The notes under the pieces were generated by a model that worked only from the letters and a program-made list of their open reading frames with translations, had not been told where the DNA came from and made no database searches. 35,823 nt of DNA from Flavobacterium aquicola. Its GTDB lineage: Bacteria; Bacteroidota; Bacteroidia; Flavobacteriales; Flavobacteriaceae. Shown here in pieces: positions 7,150-13,469 of the stretch (within the stretch, counting starts at the first letter, position 1; every line of letters begins with the position of its first letter). Both the position numbers and the translations under genes were made by a program. Where the stretch lies: NCBI RefSeq assembly GCF_003385115.1, contig NZ_QUNI01000014.1, forward strand, positions 105,520 to 141,342, read 5' to 3'.

Positions 7150-8148
7150 ATGAGTACAATTACAGCCGCAATTACCGCAGTTGGTGGTTATGTTCCTGAC
7201 TTTGTTCTTTCTAACAAAGTGCTAGAAACAATGGTCGACACTAATGATGAATGGATAACCACACGCACAGGAATCAAAGAAAGAAGAATACTAAAAGATG
7301 CCGATAAAGGAACTTCATTTCTTGCCATAAAAGCGGCACAAGATTTAATTGCTAAATCAAATATTGACCCTCTTGAAATAGATTTAGTTTTAATGGCCAC
7401 TGCAACTGCAGATATGCCAGTAGCTTCAACAGGCGCACATGTGGCTACTTCAATAGGCGCTACTAATGCATTTGCATATGATTTACAAGCAGCCTGCTCT
7501 AGCTTTCTATTTGGAATGTCAACTGCAGCAGCTTATATCCAATCTGGAAGATACAAAAAAGTTCTATTAATAGGAGCCGATAAAATGTCATCTATTGTAG
7601 ATTACAAAGACAGATCTACCTGTATTATTTTTGGAGACGGTGCTGGCGCGGTATTATTTGAGCCTAACTACGAAGGGTATGGATTACAGGATGAATACTT
7701 AAGAAGTGATAGTGTAGGTCGTGATTTCTTGAAAATCCCAGCTGGCGGATCTCTTCTGCCAACAAGCATTAAAACCGTAAATGACAACCAGCACAACATC
7801 ATCCAGGATGGAAAAACTGTTTTCAAATACGCCGTTACCAATATGGCCGATGCAAGTGAATTGATCTTAAAAAGAAATAATCTTACTAACGAAGATGTAA
7901 ATTGGCTGGTTCCGCATCAAGCAAACAAACGTATTATTGACGCTACAGCTCATAGAATGAACTTAGAAGATGACAAAGTATTGATGAATATTGAAAAATA
8001 CGGCAATACTACATCAGCAACATTACCATTAGTATTATTTGATTTTGAGCACCTTTTCAAAAAAGGAGACACTATCATTCTTGCTGCTTTTGGCGGTGGT
8101 TTTACATGGGGATCTATTTACTTAACTTGGGCTTACGATAAAAAATAA
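7150..8148 (+). CDS. fabH: Beta-ketoacyl-ACP synthase III
   Basis: A 332-residue thiolase-fold enzyme that starts fatty-acid synthesis by condensing acetyl-CoA (or a branched starter) with malonyl-ACP. The catalytic triad is visible: C116 in AACSSFLFG, H256 in VPHQAN, and N286 in GNTTSA. The C-terminal AAFGGGFTWG motif is also present. Length is typical for FabH. It is followed by accB 23 bases later, placing chain initiation and malonyl-CoA supply in one unit. Flavobacteria make iso-branched lipids, so branched-chain acyl-CoA is a plausible primer, but specificity cannot be read from this sequence. Confidence 0.97.
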   Translation: MSTITAAITAVGGYVPDFVLSNKVLETMVDTNDEWITTRTGIKERRILKDADKGTSFLAIKAAQDLIAKSNIDPLEIDLVLMATATADMPVASTGAHVATSIGATNAFAYDLQAACSSFLFGMSTAAAYIQSGRYKKVLLIGADKMSSIVDYKDRSTCIIFGDGAGAVLFEPNYEGYGLQDEYLRSDSVGRDFLKIPAGGSLLPTSIKTVNDNQHNIIQDGKTVFKYAVTNMADASELILKRNNLTNEDVNWLVPHQANKRIIDATAHRMNLEDDKVLMNIEKYGNTTSATLPLVLFDFEHLFKKGDTIILAAFGGGFTWGSIYLTWAYDKK

Positions 8149-8171
8149 ATTAAAACTAAAAAGAAATAATT

Positions 8172-8651
8172 ATGGATTTAAAAGAAATTCAAAATCTAAT
8201 CAAATTTGTAGCAAATTCAGGTGTTGCAGAAGTAAAATTAGAAATGGATGATGTTAAAATCACCATCAGAACTACTTTAGAAGGAAATGTTACTGAAGCA
8301 ACTTATGTGCAGCAGTTACCAGTTCAGAACGCACTTCCTCAAGCTGCCGCTCCACAGCAGATTACTCCAGTAGCAGCTGCTCCCGTGGCCGAACCAGTTG
8401 AGACAAATAATTATATTACAATAAAATCACCAATCATTGGTACTTTCTACAGAAAACCTGCTCCAGACAAACCAATGTTTGCCGAAGTTGGTAAAACCAT
8501 TTCTAAAGGAGATGTTCTTTGCGTAATTGAAGCGATGAAATTATTCAACGAAATTGAATCAGAAGTATCTGGTAAAATTGTCAAAATATTAGTAGACGAT
8601 ATGTCTCCAGTAGAATTTGACCAGCCTTTATTCTTAGTAGATCCATCATAA
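8172..8651 (+). CDS. accB: Biotin carboxyl carrier protein of acetyl-CoA carboxylase
   Basis: A 159-residue BCCP. Residues 1-38 form the short N-terminal segment that contacts biotin carboxylase, 45-78 are the flexible Ala/Pro-rich linker, and 80-159 are the biotinyl domain with the biotin-attachment motif EAMKLFNEIE (K123). It shuttles CO2 from AccC to the carboxyltransferase for malonyl-CoA formation. It is placed between fabH and accC. A 106-base gap with short repeats separates it from accC; no terminator is visible in that gap, so co-transcription is likely. Confidence 0.97.
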   Translation: MDLKEIQNLIKFVANSGVAEVKLEMDDVKITIRTTLEGNVTEATYVQQLPVQNALPQAAAPQQITPVAAAPVAEPVETNNYITIKSPIIGTFYRKPAPDKPMFAEVGKTISKGDVLCVIEAMKLFNEIESEVSGKIVKILVDDMSPVEFDQPLFLVDPS

Positions 8652-8750
8652 TTTTAGATTTTAGATTGCAGATTTTAGATTCCTGATTGATTTTAAATCA
8701 AGCTAAAAAACTAATTATCTAATTATCAAAATTGCCTAATTATCTAATTG
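8652..8750. repeat. Short direct repeats in the accB-accC gap
   Basis: TTTTAGATT occurs three times (8652-8660, 8659-8667, 8673-8681), and CTAATTATCTAATT twice (8711-8724 and 8736-8749). These simple AT-rich repeats probably arose by slippage or local duplication. They carry no hairpin with a T-run, so they need not interrupt the operon. Confidence 0.7.
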
Positions 8751-8757
8751 AAAAAAA

Positions 8758-10104
8758 ATGTTTAAAAAAATACTAATCGCAAATAGAGGAGAGATAGCAC
8801 TTCGTGTTATTCGAACCTGCAGAGAAATGGGCATCAAAACTGTGGCTGTTTATTCTACTGCCGATGCCGAGAGTCTGCATGTAAAATTTGCTGATGAAGC
8901 AGTTTGTATCGGACCGCCTCCAAGTAATTTGTCTTATTTAAAGATGTCAAATATTATTGCTGCTGCAGAAATTACAAACGCAGATGCAATTCATCCAGGT
9001 TACGGATTTCTATCTGAGAATGCAAAATTTTCCAAAATTTGTCAAGAGCATAATATAAAATTCATTGGTGCATCTCCTGAAATGATTGACAGAATGGGAG
9101 ACAAAGCTTCTGCAAAAGCTACAATGATTGAAGCTGGAGTTCCTTGTGTGCCAGGTTCAGTTGGGATTTTAGAATCATTTGAACAAGCGGCAGAATTAGC
9201 CGATAAATTTGGATACCCAGTAATGCTTAAAGCAACTGCTGGTGGTGGCGGAAAAGGAATGAGAGCTGTATGGGCCCCTGAAGATTTATTAAAAGCCTGG
9301 GAAGGAGCTCGTCAAGAATCAGCTGCTGCTTTTGGAAATGACGGAATGTATCTTGAAAAATTAATTGAAGAGCCTCGCCATATCGAAATTCAAGTTGTTG
9401 GTGATTCATACGGTAAAGCTTGTCACCTTTCTGAAAGAGACTGTTCTGTGCAGCGCCGTCACCAAAAATTGACCGAAGAAACTCCTTCTCCATTTATGAC
9501 CGACGAATTGCGTAATAAAATGGGAGAAGCGGCTGTAAAAGCAGCAGAATATATAAAATACGAAGGTGCTGGGACTGTTGAGTTTTTGGTCGACAAACAC
9601 AGAAACTTTTATTTCATGGAAATGAATACCCGTATTCAGGTAGAACACCCAATTACGGAACAGGTAGTAGATTATGACTTGATCCGCGAGCAGATTCTAG
9701 TAGCTGCCGGTGTGCCAATTTCAGGAAGAAATTACATGCCACAATTACATGCTATTGAATGCCGTATCAATGCTGAAGATCCGTATAACGACTTTAGACC
9801 ATCTCCAGGTAAAATCACTACATTACATATGCCAGGAGGGCACGGAGTACGTTTAGACACTCATGTCTATTCAGGATATACAATTCCGCCAAACTATGAT
9901 TCAATGATTGCTAAACTAATTACTACAGCCCAAACTCGTGAAGAAGCTATTAGTAAAATGAGAAGAGCTTTAGATGAATTCGTAATCGAAGGAATTAAAA
10001 CGACTATTCCATTCCACAGACAATTAATGGATGATGCAAGATATATTGCAGGAGATTATACCACTGCATTTATGGATGATTTTAAAATGAATCCAATAGA
10101 ATAA
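8758..10104 (+). CDS. accC: Biotin carboxylase subunit of acetyl-CoA carboxylase
   Basis: A 448-residue ATP-grasp enzyme that carboxylates the biotin on AccB with ATP and bicarbonate. Domains in order: the N-terminal pre-ATP-grasp fold (FKKILIANRGEIALR), the ATP-grasp lid with the Gly-rich loop KATAGGGGKGMR (158-169), the active-site segment MEMNTRIQVEHPITE, and the biotin-carboxylase C-terminal domain (AIECRINAEDP, then the GTTIPFH-like ending). Length matches AccC. It is last in fabH-accB-accC and followed by two tandem terminators. The carboxyltransferase subunits are not in the window. Confidence 0.98.
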   Translation: MFKKILIANRGEIALRVIRTCREMGIKTVAVYSTADAESLHVKFADEAVCIGPPPSNLSYLKMSNIIAAAEITNADAIHPGYGFLSENAKFSKICQEHNIKFIGASPEMIDRMGDKASAKATMIEAGVPCVPGSVGILESFEQAAELADKFGYPVMLKATAGGGGKGMRAVWAPEDLLKAWEGARQESAAAFGNDGMYLEKLIEEPRHIEIQVVGDSYGKACHLSERDCSVQRRHQKLTEETPSPFMTDELRNKMGEAAVKAAEYIKYEGAGTVEFLVDKHRNFYFMEMNTRIQVEHPITEQVVDYDLIREQILVAAGVPISGRNYMPQLHAIECRINAEDPYNDFRPSPGKITTLHMPGGHGVRLDTHVYSGYTIPPNYDSMIAKLITTAQTREEAISKMRRALDEFVIEGIKTTIPFHRQLMDDARYIAGDYTTAFMDDFKMNPIE

Positions 10105-10111
10105 TTTTAAG

Positions 10112-10142
10112 AGGCTGTCATTTTTAGACAGCCTTTTTTTTT
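10112..10142 (+). terminator. Intrinsic terminator after accC (first of two)
   Basis: Eight-bp stem AGGCTGTC/GACAGCCT (10112-10119 and 10127-10134), a seven-base loop, and a nine-T run. Confidence 0.92.
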
Positions 10143-10147
10143 ACACA

Positions 10148-10187
10148 AAAACCCAGCAGATAAAAAAACTGCTGGGTTTTCTTTTTT
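10148..10187 (+). terminator. Second, tandem intrinsic terminator
   Basis: Twelve-bp stem AAAACCCAGCAG/CTGCTGGGTTTT (10148-10159 and 10169-10180) and TTTTCTTTTTT. It backs up the first terminator and insulates the sigma-54 promoter region that follows. Confidence 0.9.
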
Positions 10188-10213
10188 AAATTTTATCCTT
10201 GGTAAACAGTTAT

Positions 10214-10253
10214 TGTGTATACTTTTTACACACCTATCCACCAAATTACACAC
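10214..10253 (+). promoter_or_regulatory. Putative upstream activator sites for the sigma-54 regulator
   Basis: TGTGTA (10214-10219) and TACACA (10227-10232) form an inverted repeat with a 7-bp spacer. A second TACACAC (10247-10253) repeats the first TACACAC (10227-10233) at a 20-bp interval, about two helical turns. The group lies 90-130 bp upstream of the -24/-12 element, the normal distance for an enhancer bound by an NtrC-type activator such as the one encoded at 12129. Confidence 0.5.
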
Positions 10254-10339
10254 TTTTTTACTTTTCAATTTTAGCGTAACACCATCAAACTTCTTTAAAT
10301 ACAGTAGTTTATGCGCTTTGACATATTCCTTTTCCCTTT

Positions 10340-10355
10340 TGGCATACTATTTTCA
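10340..10355 (+). promoter_or_regulatory. Probable sigma-54 (-24/-12) promoter
   Basis: TGGCATA (10340-10346), four bases, then TTTCA (10351-10355). Against TGGCAYR-N4-TTGCA this has a single mismatch (T for G in the -12 box) and exact spacing. Transcription would start near 10366, about 33 nt before the first PepSY-like ATG. The gene array is followed by a sigma-54 activator, which supports the call. No standard TAnnTTTG promoter is apparent in the same stretch. Confidence 0.65.
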
Positions 10356-10398
10356 TTATCTAAAGTGTAAACAACTTAATAATTAAATATAATACATT

Positions 10399-10695
10399 AT
10401 GAAAAACTTATTTCTATCTGCCGCCATCGTTTTGGGAAGTTTAACCTCGTTTGCTTCAACTTCTGCAATATCTAATACTGTTGTAAAAAGCATTTATATT
10501 GGAGATGAATACACTGAAATTAAAATAGCAGAACTTCCATCAGCTATTAGTGAATCTCTGAAGAAAGCACAGCCAGATGCAGTAATTATTAAAGCATACA
10601 AAAACGAAAAATCAGAATACAAATTAGACATTACAGCAGGCGGAAAAACAGAGAGTCTTTTTGCAAATGCAGACGGATCTTGGATTAAAAAATAA
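10399..10695 (+). CDS. Secreted PepSY-like protein, paralog 1
   Basis: Ninety-eight residues: signal peptide 1-20 (MKNLFLSAAIVLGSLTSFAS), then one PepSY-like domain of about 65 residues (ELPSAISESLKKAQPDAVIIKAYKN, SEYKLDITAGGK, ANADGSWIKK). In such domains a helix with a Lys/Ala-rich face is followed by beta strands; related proteins are periplasmic and often inhibit or bind peptidases or sensors. It is first of five tandem paralogs, and the most diverged of the first three (IAELPSA against LEEVPTA). It starts behind the sigma-54 promoter, so should be controlled by the regulator at 12129. Ligand unknown. Confidence 0.9.
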   Translation: MKNLFLSAAIVLGSLTSFASTSAISNTVVKSIYIGDEYTEIKIAELPSAISESLKKAQPDAVIIKAYKNEKSEYKLDITAGGKTESLFANADGSWIKK

Positions 10696-10748
10696 TCTCG
10701 CCGTCTTTCTTTAATTAATATTAATAAACAATACTAAATACAATCATT

Positions 10749-11045
10749 ATGAAAAATTTATTTTTATCAGCCACCATCGTTTTGGGAAGTTTAACTTCAT
10801 TTGCTGCAACTTCTGCAGTTTCAAACACAATAGTAAAAACAATTTCAGTTGAAGATGAATATACTGAAATAAAATTGGAAGAAGTTCCAACTGCAGTAAC
10901 AGATGCTCTTAAAAAAGCATATCCAGAAGGAGTTCTTTCTAAAGCATATAAAAATGCAAAATCAGAATATAAATTAGAAGTTACAGTTGGTGACAAAGTA
11001 GGTTCTCTTTATGCAAATGCTGATGGAACCTGGATTAAAAAATAA
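10749..11045 (+). CDS. Secreted PepSY-like protein, paralog 2
   Basis: Ninety-eight residues with the same plan as its neighbours: signal peptide to about residue 20 (ending SFAATS), acidic EDEYTEIKLEEVP, helix TAVTDALKKAYPEGVL, KAYKNAKSEYKLEV, and ADGTWIKK at the end. It is nearly identical to paralog 3, including the bases just upstream of the ATG (AATACAATCATT), so the two come from a recent duplication of a 345-bp unit. It has no promoter of its own in the 53-base gap, so it should be read from the sigma-54 promoter. Confidence 0.9.
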   Translation: MKNLFLSATIVLGSLTSFAATSAVSNTIVKTISVEDEYTEIKLEEVPTAVTDALKKAYPEGVLSKAYKNAKSEYKLEVTVGDKVGSLYANADGTWIKK

Positions 11046-11093
11046 TCCTGTCCTCTTTAAAAACTAATAAATCAACAATTAAATACAATCATT

Positions 11094-11390
11094 ATGAAAA
11101 ATTTATTTTTATCAGCCGCAATAGTTTTGGGAAGTTTAACTTCATTTGCCACAACTTCTCCAGTTTCAAATACAATTGTAAAAACAATTTCAGTTCAAGA
11201 TGAATATACTGAAATTAAATTAGAAGAAGTTCCATCTGCTATAACTGATGCCCTTAAAAAAGCATATCCAGACGGAGTTCTTTCTAAAGCATATAAAAAT
11301 GCAAAATCAGAATATAAATTAGATGTTACCGTTGGTGACAAAGTAGGCTCTCTATATGCGAATGCTGATGGAACCTGGATCAAAAAATAA
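11094..11390 (+). CDS. Secreted PepSY-like protein, paralog 3
   Basis: Ninety-eight residues, differing from paralog 2 at only a few positions (for example TSPVSN, QDEYTE, PSAITD, YPDGVL). Same signal peptide, same PepSY-like domain, same ADGTWIKK end. The similarity extends through the spacer, showing that copy number in this array is still changing. It is fifteen bases upstream of paralog 4 and without a terminator, so in the same operon. Confidence 0.9.
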   Translation: MKNLFLSAAIVLGSLTSFATTSPVSNTIVKTISVQDEYTEIKLEEVPSAITDALKKAYPDGVLSKAYKNAKSEYKLDVTVGDKVGSLYANADGTWIKK

Positions 11391-11405
11391 TAAAAAACAT
11401 ATAAT

Positions 11406-11705
11406 ATGAAAAAGTTAATCTTATTCGCAACAATAATTTTAGGAGCTATCTCTGTACATGCAGTCAATACTACTACTCAGCAAGTTCTTATTAATCAGTC
11501 TGTAAACGCTCAAGAAGAATTTACTGAAGTAAGTTCGGATGCAATTCCTGCCGCCGTTAAATCAACGATTGAAAAATCTTTTCCAGGAACCAAATTAGAA
11601 AAGGCGTACAAAAACGAAAAGAACGAGTACAAACTGGAAATTGCAAAAGACGATAAAAAGTTTACTGTATTTACAGATGCCTCAGGTAACATTATTAAAA
11701 AATAA
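11406..11705 (+). CDS. Secreted PepSY-like protein, paralog 4
   Basis: Ninety-nine residues, an older, more diverged copy. Signal peptide MKKLILFATIILGAISVHA, then a Thr/Gln-rich stretch longer than in copies 1-3, EEFTEVSSDAIPAAVKSTIEKSFPG, KAYKNEKNEYKLEIAKDDKK, and DASGNIIKK. The conserved aromatic Trp near the end of copies 1-3 is replaced by Ile. It is co-transcribed with copies 1-3 (15-base gap). Confidence 0.88.
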   Translation: MKKLILFATIILGAISVHAVNTTTQQVLINQSVNAQEEFTEVSSDAIPAAVKSTIEKSFPGTKLEKAYKNEKNEYKLEIAKDDKKFTVFTDASGNIIKK

Positions 11706-11715
11706 TAGTAATATA

Positions 11716-11991
11716 ATAAAGATTCTAATTCTAACTTCAGTTATTATTTTAGGAACTGTATCAATTTATTCCATTTTTGAAAATGAGGGAGTTGAATCAA
11801 ATATAAAGTCCGAATTTATTGAAGTTAGCTTAGATAAAGTTCCTGTGACAGTGAAAGCTGCTCTAGAAACAGAATACTCCGGCGCAAAGCTAGTCAAAGC
11901 TTATGTGAATGAGAAAAAAGAGTACAAACTAGAATTATCAGTCGGAAACCAGAAAGCTACTGTTTTTACAGATGTTGATGGCAACTGGTAA
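11716..11991 (+). pseudogene. PepSY-like paralog 5, start codon lost and tail shortened
   Basis: Ninety-one codons homologous to paralog 4. Aligning the signal peptides (ILILTSVIILG with LILFATIILG) puts ATA (11716-11718) exactly where the other copies have ATG. The only upstream ATG in frame is at 11641, inside paralog 4 in another frame, and would add about 25 unrelated residues. The C-terminus ends DVDGNW and stop, where the others continue IKK: the TGG codon runs straight into TAA, as if two bases were lost. The domain between is intact (KVPVTVKAALETEYSG, KAYVNEKKEYKLEL). It may be a decaying copy, or be translated weakly from ATA by coupling to paralog 4, whose stop lies 11 bases upstream. 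A sequencing error at the start is also possible. Confidence 0.7.
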
Positions 11992-12030
11992 AATAATACT
12001 TGGGGGAATTAGATTTATGTTTTTGATTGA

Positions 12031-12065
12031 AAAGAGATTGTTATTTATAACAGTCTCTTTTTTTT
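12031..12065 (+). terminator. Intrinsic terminator of the PepSY-like operon
   Basis: AAAGAGA-T-TGTTA (12031-12043), TTTA loop, TAACA-G-TCTCTTT (12048-12060), including one U-G pair, then a run of Ts. It separates the five-gene array from the regulator gene. Confidence 0.92.
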
Positions 12066-12128
12066 GCATAATATTATGAAAATACAAGTTTATTAATATT
12101 ATTTTAGCGGAATAGCTGTTAAAAACAA

Positions 12129-13469
12129 ATGTCAAAGATATTACTCATAGAAGATGATATTTCATTCTGCAAATTATTGGAGAAATTTCTAATAAAGAAA
12201 GAATACCAAGTGTCTATTGCTTTTTCTGCAGCCGAAGCCAGATTGGCTGTCAAAAAAGAGTTCTTTAATTTGATTCTGATGGACATCCGGCTGCCAGATT
12301 CTGACGGCATTGGGCTCATGACCGAATTTAAAAATTCAAATCCAGATACACCAATTATTCTTATGACTGGATATTCGGATGTTAATACTGCAGTGAAAGC
12401 TATCAAAAACGGCGCTGCTGACTACATTTCAAAACCATTTAATCCAGACGAGGTTTTATTGGTAATTACAAATGCAATGCAGATTCCTCAAGAAACAAGT
12501 CCTTCCAAAGAAAAGATAATTGATAAAAAACCAAAGGAATTCAATAACGAATTTGTAAAAGGAATTTCGGTGGCTTCAAAAAAATTATTGGATCATATAC
12601 AATTAGTGAGCCCAACAGACATGTCGGTTTTAATTATTGGAGAAAGTGGCACAGGAAAAGAAATCATTGCCAAAAGCATCCACCAGCAAAGCAATAGAAA
12701 AAACAGCAATTTCATTGCTGTTGATTGTGGCGCGATTCCAAAAGAATTAGCAGCAAGCGAGTTTTTTGGTCATTTAAAAGGATCATTTACTGGAGCAATC
12801 AGTGATAAGATAGGCTATTTTGAAGCTGCAAACGGAGGAACACTTTTCTTGGACGAAATTGGAAATCTTTCGTACGAAAATCAGATACAATTGTTGAGGG
12901 CACTGCAGGAACGAAAAATAAAACCTGTTGGCAGCAATAAAGAAATTAATGTTGATATCCGAATCATTACTGCTACCAATGAAGATTTGCGTGAAGCGGT
13001 CAAAAACGGTGATTTCAGAGAAGATTTATATCATAGAATTAATGAGTTTTCCATCCTATCGCCTTCGCTGACAGACAGAGGCGAAGATTTAATGATTTTT
13101 GCTGATTATTTTCTTGAAAAAGCGAATCATCAGCTGAATAAAGAAGTTATTGGATTTTCTCCAGAAGTAATTGCTATTTTTCAAAAATACAATTGGCCGG
13201 GCAATCTGCGGGAACTGCAAAATTGTGTAAAACGGGCAACTCTTTTAACGCGGAGCGATTATATTGAAAGTGATGTTTTACCAGCAGAATTTTTTCACGT
13301 ACAAAAACAGCAGCAGTCCAATGAAACTTTTTCATTATCAGAAAATGAACGAGAAGCCATCATTCAGGCATTATCAAGGACGCAGAACAACAAATCAGAA
13401 GCAGCAAAATTGCTTAAAATTACAAGAAAAACGCTTTATAATAAATTGAAGCATTATAAAATAGACTAA
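12129..13469 (+). CDS. Sigma-54-dependent response regulator, NtrC family
   Basis: A 446-residue activator with the classic three domains. The receiver (1-115) has acidic pocket D9/D10, phospho-acceptor D52 in LMDIRLP, T80 and K102. The AAA+ domain (about 140-375) has Walker A GESGTGKE (171-178), the sigma-54 contact loop GSFTGA (218-223; Ser replaces the usual first Ala), Walker B GGTLFLDE (236-243) and REDLYHR (297-303). A Fis-type helix-turn-helix closes the protein (about 408-442, NKSEAAKLLKITRKTLYNKL). It hydrolyses ATP to open sigma-54 promoters when phosphorylated. The only sigma-54-like promoter seen here drives the PepSY-like array just upstream. Its stop codon overlaps that of the convergent kinase, a strong hint that they are partners. 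Confidence 0.96.
   Translation: MSKILLIEDDISFCKLLEKFLIKKEYQVSIAFSAAEARLAVKKEFFNLILMDIRLPDSDGIGLMTEFKNSNPDTPIILMTGYSDVNTAVKAIKNGAADYISKPFNPDEVLLVITNAMQIPQETSPSKEKIIDKKPKEFNNEFVKGISVASKKLLDHIQLVSPTDMSVLIIGESGTGKEIIAKSIHQQSNRKNSNFIAVDCGAIPKELAASEFFGHLKGSFTGAISDKIGYFEAANGGTLFLDEIGNLSYENQIQLLRALQERKIKPVGSNKEINVDIRIITATNEDLREAVKNGDFREDLYHRINEFSILSPSLTDRGEDLMIFADYFLEKANHQLNKEVIGFSPEVIAIFQKYNWPGNLRELQNCVKRATLLTRSDYIESDVLPAEFFHVQKQQQSNETFSLSENEREAIIQALSRTQNNKSEAAKLLKITRKTLYNKLKHYKID

Noticed and set aside
11641..11715. ATG at 11641 as start of the fifth PepSY-like gene
   Set aside because: It would overlap copy 4 in another frame and add unrelated residues before a signal peptide; homology begins at 11716.
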